Source of the DNA: Candidatus Methylospira mobilis
GTDB taxonomy: Bacteria > Pseudomonadota > Gammaproteobacteria > Methylococcales > Methylococcaceae
Direction: 5' to 3'
Assembly (NCBI RefSeq): GCF_009498235.1
Contig: NZ_CP044205.1
Coordinates: 4,341,389-4,405,388, forward strand
DNA length: 64,000 bases
A program made the translations under genes and the position numbers. Under the pieces are notes generated by a model. It saw only the letters and a program-made list of their open reading frames with translations, was not told the origin of the DNA and ran no database searches. This document shows, piece after piece, positions 58,762-64,000 of this stretch. Within the stretch, counting starts at the first letter, position 1. The number at the start of each line of letters is the position of its first letter.

Positions 58762-59070
58762 TCAATCACTTTTGAAGCATTCAACATGGTAGCTGTCGCC
58801 TACAAATTCGGCCAATAGACGCGCCAGTTCTGCGCCTTCGTTACCGAACGCATCCCAAGGGAATTTGTCGGGAGATTCGGGTAAGTAATCGTCATACCAA
58901 GCTATCCACCGCTCGAACCGTTTTGTCAGATCGGGCGACAGAGCAAGCGCGTCATGATCGACCATTTGAACATGGGTCTCACCTTCTACCGCTGATGGAT
59001 GCCATATCCCGCTGGATCCCCATTCCGGCCATACCAGCAAGCGGGTTTTATCGTACTTGAATGACTTCAT
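58762..59070 (-). CDS. Hypothetical protein
   Basis: The 102-residue protein is rich in Trp and acidic residues (MKSFKYDKTRLLVWPEWGSS). The ATG at 59070 is used; an ATG at 59094 would add eight residues. It is cytoplasmic by lack of a signal peptide. The composition resembles small immunity-type proteins but no family match is claimed. It stands alone between the phage-like row and the STAND gene. Confidence 0.6.
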   Translation of the reverse strand: MKSFKYDKTRLLVWPEWGSSGIWHPSAVEGETHVQMVDHDALALSPDLTKRFERWIAWYDDYLPESPDKFPWDAFGNEGAELARLLAEFVGDSYHVECFKSD

Positions 59071-59202
59071 TTGATCGTTCCGAAAAACATGCAACTTCTT
59101 ACCAATGATTTAACTGCTTGGACAAGCAATGATATCTGAATACATGAAACAGTGGAGGGCAGCTTCTCTAAGAACTGGTCATGATTGTTTACTCGTTTAC
59201 TT

Positions 59203-61806
59203 TTAAGAAAGTAGTTCTGGAAGACTTTGAAATAGGCGCCGGGCTTCGGACCAACCTGCCTCTACAAATACCTCTATACAATCAACCAATCGGCGCCTAC
59301 GGCTATCATCACTGAAAAGTCCGCGATAATCAGCTAAATACTGACCAACTAATTTAACAAAAAGGTCAGCACCAAGCGTTTCGTATTCGTACCGGGCAAT
59401 GCCGGCCGGGCGAAGGAGAGCATCACTTATCAGGTCGAAACACAGTGCAGGATCGGCAGGCACCATTGCCCCAAGCAATTCCAGCATGTGATGAACGGAA
59501 TAAGGCGTTCCAAGTTGAGTAATTCTTCTAATTGCATCAGAGTTATCTCGCAGAAATGCGGCTTGCCCGGCATGTGTTTTGATAACTTCCCCTTCCTTTC
59601 CTGCTCCGGTTCCATAAAAGAATAGGTCAGTGATTGTTCCAAGTAGATTGCAAGCTATCTGCTCTTCATGCGTAGGAATATTTCCTCGACTCGACCAAGC
59701 GCGAAGAGTTGGTTCGAGTTTATCGATCGTTGATACGACGAGCGCCCGCGCACGTTCACCGATTTCCACATCGCCATTTTTTATGTCTTCATAGCCAAGA
59801 ACAACTAAATCGCGAAAGCGATGAAGTGCCGCTTGCAACCTCTCTCCGTTCTCTTCGAATTTCGATACCCAATCATGCAGACGCGTACGCGACATAGAAT
59901 CGTTTTTGACAATGGCAAAATAGACAAGTAGGTCCACGACACCATTTTCACTCTTCGGATGAAAGGTTATGCGGTCAAGAATATGGAGATATAAGGTTTC
60001 GACCCGAATCGATTCAACACTACGGAGCAACCATAGGACATGTAAGAAGTACTGGATAACTCCAGAATTCTTCTCTTGGCGTGACACAGCGTCGACAAAA
60101 CGCCACATTTCGTTTCTCTGTTCTTTCCACAGGCCGCTAAGTTCGGTAATGATCTTCATGCGAACCGCTGGGTGCTCGTCGTGCAACGTCAATCGTTCGA
60201 CGGCATCTGAAACCTTCGACCAAACTCCCGGCAAAGCCATAATCGAGGCGATTGCTTCAGCCGCATGGATGCGAGGGCATGGACACCCCCAACTCGGCGA
60301 TTTGGCAAAATTCGCTTCGGTATCGGGCCTCGCCTCGGGAAGCGGATGCTCAGATAAACGAAGGAGTAATTTGATGAAATCATCCTGGTAAGCTTCAGTG
60401 CATAGTTCGGTATTCAACACAGCCATTGCGCCTTTGGCTAGGGTGTCCGAGGCTGTGCAGTCAACATCGGCAAGAAGCTGCTCTGATCGCAGGGATTCGA
60501 CGAGACGGTCGAGTTCCTGAATACCCGTCGCCAACTTTGCCAAGCCATCGGGTGTAGGCGAGGTCTTGAATGAAGATAAAATCTCGTCAACCTGGTCATT
60601 GAGGGCCAATATGCCAGAATTTGGAGAATTAGAAGTATTGCCACAAATCCAATCATGCGGCTCGCATACCCCCCACGAAGTGGTAACCTCGAATGGTCGT
60701 TTGTTTTCGAGCGAAAGCCCTTGTTCTAATACCGCATTAAGTCGCTCGCGGGCGACATTAGTGACAAGATTTTCCTTCCCAATCGCAGCATAAAGGCAGC
60801 TCAGGACTTCTGATTTCGCGTCTTCAGGACGTTTGAAGCTCGAGAAATCAAGTTTTTCAGCCTCTGTTTCATATGTTTCCCGCTCCTGAATGGGCTGGTT
60901 TTGGTAAATCGCCGCGATTAGCGAGATAGAACTCTGGCGGGTATCCATTAAAAAAAGGAACTCAGGTCGAGTGACGAACGGCCATAGTTTTAAACCCAGC
61001 GACACTGGTTGGCTAGCTCCGGCGATAAATGTACAACGCCAAGCCAACGCAAGAGAACTTCGATGAAGGAGAGCTTCGACAGCCGAATCTTGCTGTGCAC
61101 GAGGTGCGGTGGGTATCCAACCAAGAAATGCTCTTACTATCTTTGCATAGTCATCGCGGGTGTTTTCTTCCTCCATGTTCCAGGCCCAAATATGACTCCA
61201 ATCTTCTATAACCGAATAACCATGACCGACGACCGTAAAGCATTGGGGTTGTTTATCGTCATCGTAGCGGTGCTGGTGGGTTTTCTCGCCTTCAAGAGTC
61301 ACAGCCAGAATTTGGCCGCCGGCTGCCGGGTCGGATTCCAATATTCCTCTATAAGCTTCGGCGAGATGGTATCGGGCCATATTGAAATCCTGCCAAGCAT
61401 TAGACCTCATCGACAATATCCAACTATCTCCCATCGAAGTTTCTTGGGTGTGATCAAAGTCGGCGGAGGAAAAGACACGGCTATAAATCTCTATGGCAAA
61501 AACAGGGTCTGCTGCCGTTACCACTCGAATTTCACGTGCGAGCCAAGGAACCTCTACATGCCCGATACGAGAAAATCGGCCCGGCTCAAAAAGACTGGCA
61601 AGCCGCTGGCGTGACCCCTCTGGGTCAGTTAAATATGTGCGTGTTACAAATGCAATCGCCTGGGGTGCAAGAGCAGACGCCAAGCTTTCGTCGGTCAATA
61701 ACGCATCCATCAACTCTCGCGCCGCAATACCAAGCGCATCGAGAGTTTCGAGTGCGGGTGAGGGTTCAAGCAGTACCTTCAACAGAGATTGGGTTACGAA
61801 TAGCAA
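59203..61806 (-). CDS. C-terminal part of the split STAND-type protein
   Basis: The 867-residue frame has a TTG at 61806 as its first usable start, without a ribosome site. Its upstream frame is open for 25 codons to an in-frame UGA (61882-61884) and then joins the NTPase gene in the same reading frame, so the two are one ancestral gene of about 1588 codons. The sequence is helical, without enzyme motifs, and looks like the long C-terminal sensor/repeat part of STAND proteins. It ends near FQSLPELLS. Translated alone it would be an orphan sensor domain. Confidence 0.75.
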   Translation of the reverse strand: MLFVTQSLLKVLLEPSPALETLDALGIAARELMDALLTDESLASALAPQAIAFVTRTYLTDPEGSRQRLASLFEPGRFSRIGHVEVPWLAREIRVVTAADPVFAIEIYSRVFSSADFDHTQETSMGDSWILSMRSNAWQDFNMARYHLAEAYRGILESDPAAGGQILAVTLEGEKTHQHRYDDDKQPQCFTVVGHGYSVIEDWSHIWAWNMEEENTRDDYAKIVRAFLGWIPTAPRAQQDSAVEALLHRSSLALAWRCTFIAGASQPVSLGLKLWPFVTRPEFLFLMDTRQSSISLIAAIYQNQPIQERETYETEAEKLDFSSFKRPEDAKSEVLSCLYAAIGKENLVTNVARERLNAVLEQGLSLENKRPFEVTTSWGVCEPHDWICGNTSNSPNSGILALNDQVDEILSSFKTSPTPDGLAKLATGIQELDRLVESLRSEQLLADVDCTASDTLAKGAMAVLNTELCTEAYQDDFIKLLLRLSEHPLPEARPDTEANFAKSPSWGCPCPRIHAAEAIASIMALPGVWSKVSDAVERLTLHDEHPAVRMKIITELSGLWKEQRNEMWRFVDAVSRQEKNSGVIQYFLHVLWLLRSVESIRVETLYLHILDRITFHPKSENGVVDLLVYFAIVKNDSMSRTRLHDWVSKFEENGERLQAALHRFRDLVVLGYEDIKNGDVEIGERARALVVSTIDKLEPTLRAWSSRGNIPTHEEQIACNLLGTITDLFFYGTGAGKEGEVIKTHAGQAAFLRDNSDAIRRITQLGTPYSVHHMLELLGAMVPADPALCFDLISDALLRPAGIARYEYETLGADLFVKLVGQYLADYRGLFSDDSRRRRLVDCIEVFVEAGWSEARRLFQSLPELLS

Positions 61807-61881
61807 CCGACGGGGTAATGGACGTAAGTGAGCGACGAAGTTAACCCAAGGAATCGTCGCTATACTGCGACCAGAAGATAA

Positions 61882-63969
61882 TCAAGTCAGGATGGCGCCT
61901 GCCAAATGAATAGCGGACTGCACCGCTAAGCCATTAGGGTCCGCTAGCACCGCTTCGGCAAGGCAGTCAAGGTCTTTTGGCTGAGTAACCATTTCAGCGG
62001 CTAGACGGGCACTTTCCACGCGGATAATGGGATCAACTTGGTTCGTCGCCGTCAGGGAAATAACCAGCCGCCAAAAGTTCATTGGGGCTGTATTTCGGAA
62101 TTGCTCGTCTAGCCAGTAGCCGAGCGATGGCGCGAGAAGCAATCCGGCACCGCTGGCCCGAGAGCAGCGATCAAGCGCGGATTGTTCGTCACGCAATAAT
62201 GCGAACCGCGCAATTGCAAAGTCATACAAAACATGATGACGGAAGGCGAGACGGCAGGTGCTTTCCTTAACTAGGAGACCACGCCCTATCAACTCTTCTT
62301 CAGCGATGTCAGCAGTGGCGGAATCCAACAAGGTAATGTCCAGGGTGGTCGCTCGCTGGTCTAACATCGCACTTGCAATTTTAGAGAGAGCAATTTCGGC
62401 TCCAAGTCCCATGTCGTCCATGCGCACTGTCCAATAACGCTCAAGCAGTTGTCCTCGCGTGGTAATAGACGCTAATTCAGATACTTGTACGCCGTTGGTC
62501 AACAAACCGGAAAGAAGGCCTAGGTTGAATGGGTTACGTACCAACTCCCTCAATTTTGCGTCGCCATTACTCAATGAAAGTGCCACCGAGGGTGCTTTTA
62601 CGCCGAGTTGCTCGATCTCAGTATCAGAAAGAATTGGGACATGAATATGCCTCACTGTCCCGAAAGTTTTTTCGGCAAATTGCTGTTCAGGAGGCGGGCC
62701 GCTCAGTAAATTTCGTAATTCGCGCCCCATGCGTAAGTCGAAACTGCGGACCGATGCGATCACATGCCACCCATCCAGCTCGGAAACCTCTTCGATCAGC
62801 TTGCGGTAAACAGCATCGGCAAGGCCACCTCGGACAGCATCAAGTGCATCGAGGAAGAGAAAGGCCGGGCGGTTACCGTCAAAGGCACAAAGGAGTTCAT
62901 TGATCCGATGTTCCAAGCCGATTTCGCGCCGGAGCACATCCAGAGAAGTAGCCGTTGTATCGACAGACAGAAAGACAACCGGGGCGTGTGCTGCCAATGC
63001 TTCGGCGGCGGAGTGTAAAACGGCGGATTTTCCTGAACCTGGTTCGCCGGTAATTAGGAATGAACCTTTAGCCGCAGCTGCTAACACCGCATCGGTCACG
63101 AGACGGTTGATCGATATGTCGCCTTCTGGGGTGCGCAATGTCCGAAAGCGCCCGACTCGTTGAAACTCGGTCGCGGAATAGGATTTTAGCTTCTCTATAT
63201 CTGCACGAAAGCTGGGGGCAACCGCTAATCGCACACCGCCTTTAAGCACAACGTATTCCCTTAAGCTGCGTACGTTTGCGCCAGTTCCCTTAGAGCTCGC
63301 GTCTACAGCCCAATCCTTCAGCACATTCCAAAGAGCGGTTTCATCCCCCAGAACAGCAACTACGTGCGAGAGAATTTCCACGACACGCCTTTCGTCTCCA
63401 GTCCCAAGATTAACTACACGGCAGAGGCGCAGTATGGCAGTCAAGTCTTGAGATGAAATCGAGTTTTTGGTTTCTTCAGTCCAGGCCGAGCTAATCTGAT
63501 TGGAAAATACTTTTAATGCTTTATCTAGGCGTTGTGGTAGTGCTGTTGCCGCGTTTGTCGCATTTCTTTCTAGCGCCTCACGTAAATGATCGCGGATCGG
63601 TCCCAGTGTGTTCTCCCCTACCGCCAATACTAGCCGATCTTGAGCAGAATGGAAGAACCGTTTGGTTGATTGTGAACCCGCTTTTTCACGGTATTGCCGG
63701 ACGAACTGTTGGGCTACGGAGGCCAATTCGCTATCAGATTTGTCAGAAAGCGAGATGGTATTTTTGGCCTGCACATAGATTTCCCCAATGTCGGTTTCGA
63801 CGAGAACGTCATCCACTGGAGCTGTGGTTTCAAAAAGAATCCGAGTGGGTGCACCAGGCAAATCTTGGGCAAGCGACAAAAGCGGTCGTTCTGCGAGCAT
63901 CAACGCTGCGACATACGCTCCTACCCGTGCTTGAAATACTACCCCACCTGCTGTGCCACGACCGCTCAT
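61882..63969 (-). CDS. STAND-type NTPase with probable N-terminal nuclease domain
   Basis: The 695-residue product starts MSGRGTAGGVVFQARVGAYV. Residues 50-75 hold a PD-(D/E)XK-like pattern (VDDVLVETDIGEIYVQAKNT), as in Cap4/DUF4297-type nucleases. A NACHT/STAND-like NTPase follows, with Walker A GEPGSGKS at 308-315 and Walker B FLFLDALDAVRGG near 370. The frame ends at a UGA after HLAGAILT. The same frame runs on beyond it, so the protein probably lost its C-terminal sensor part, which is the next gene. By architecture it fits Avs-like or other STAND defence proteins; a specific system is not identified. The window ends 31 bases upstream. Confidence 0.75.
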   Translation of the reverse strand: MSGRGTAGGVVFQARVGAYVAALMLAERPLLSLAQDLPGAPTRILFETTAPVDDVLVETDIGEIYVQAKNTISLSDKSDSELASVAQQFVRQYREKAGSQSTKRFFHSAQDRLVLAVGENTLGPIRDHLREALERNATNAATALPQRLDKALKVFSNQISSAWTEETKNSISSQDLTAILRLCRVVNLGTGDERRVVEILSHVVAVLGDETALWNVLKDWAVDASSKGTGANVRSLREYVVLKGGVRLAVAPSFRADIEKLKSYSATEFQRVGRFRTLRTPEGDISINRLVTDAVLAAAAKGSFLITGEPGSGKSAVLHSAAEALAAHAPVVFLSVDTTATSLDVLRREIGLEHRINELLCAFDGNRPAFLFLDALDAVRGGLADAVYRKLIEEVSELDGWHVIASVRSFDLRMGRELRNLLSGPPPEQQFAEKTFGTVRHIHVPILSDTEIEQLGVKAPSVALSLSNGDAKLRELVRNPFNLGLLSGLLTNGVQVSELASITTRGQLLERYWTVRMDDMGLGAEIALSKIASAMLDQRATTLDITLLDSATADIAEEELIGRGLLVKESTCRLAFRHHVLYDFAIARFALLRDEQSALDRCSRASGAGLLLAPSLGYWLDEQFRNTAPMNFWRLVISLTATNQVDPIIRVESARLAAEMVTQPKDLDCLAEAVLADPNGLAVQSAIHLAGAILT

Positions 63970-64000
63970 ATTTTTCTACGTACTGATAGGCTTAATTAAC

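Noticed and set aside
61882..61884. In-frame UGA read as selenocysteine
   Set aside because: No SECIS-like hairpin is evident directly after it, and a non-redox STAND protein would not need selenocysteine. A nonsense mutation is simpler.

Overview
The window looks like a chromosomal piece of a gammaproteobacterium. The parB-atpIBEFHAGDC-glmU-glmS order, the type VI secretion gene and the codon use fit that class. My best guess is a Methylococcales methanotroph, but no methane-oxidation gene is present, so the order-level guess is weak. The core is roughly 50-55 % GC; several accessory genes are clearly more AT-rich. I saw no rRNA, tRNA or CRISPR array.

Layout. 1-5134 is a damaged accessory stretch. 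It holds the start of a mechanosensitive channel gene that runs off the left edge, a vgrG spike gene cut at codon 7 by an IS5-family element (2990-4227, CTAA target duplication), and a broken periplasmic solute-binding protein gene. 5386-16529 is the conserved core: parB, the complete F1Fo ATP synthase operon, an intrinsic terminator, then glmU and glmS. 16862-18178 carries three small genes of unknown role on the minus strand. 18477-21042 is a three-gene ABC-2 exporter, followed by a frameshifted AEC-family transporter.

21972-45425 is a dense defence island. On the minus strand it has an ABC-type ATPase plus DUF4276 pair (second gene frameshifted), a HEPN plus DUF262 pair, an AAA+ ATPase resembling IetA without its protease, mutS, and then an IetS subtilase/IetA AAA+ operon. 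That operon is headed by a HigB-like toxin (frameshifted at a six-G run), an XRE-ImmA regulator/peptidase and a packed 66-residue ORF, with a 29-bp perfect palindrome upstream. A 72-bp relic of the 5' end of mutS lies just beyond it, so the IetAS cassette is bracketed by mutS sequence. On the plus strand follows a type I restriction-modification locus (5'-truncated WYL gene, hsdM, a UPF0175/PIN toxin-antitoxin pair, hsdS, an AlbA_2 remnant, an 84-nt hairpin, hsdR). A 110-bp element with the same ends as the vgrG IS sits behind hsdM. A vapBC-like pair closes the block.

45569-53803 holds a large SWIM/SNF2 helicase, a NIT-domain chemotaxis receptor, a LuxR-type regulator and yjbQ. 54651-58658 is a small phage-like or satellite-like element (DNA-binding proteins, a terminase-small-subunit-like protein, a possible J-domain protein) with a decayed tandem copy of its last gene. 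The right end holds a very large STAND-type NTPase gene with a probable nuclease domain, split into 695 and 867 residues by one in-frame UGA.

The strongest leads are the five-gene HigB/ImmA/small ORF/IetA/IetS operon with its operator and flanking mutS relic, the HEPN-DUF262 pair, the split STAND gene, the IS and its matching miniature element, and the hsdR leader hairpin. Many coding lesions are single-base changes in G/C runs, so raw-read checking should come before any biological reading.
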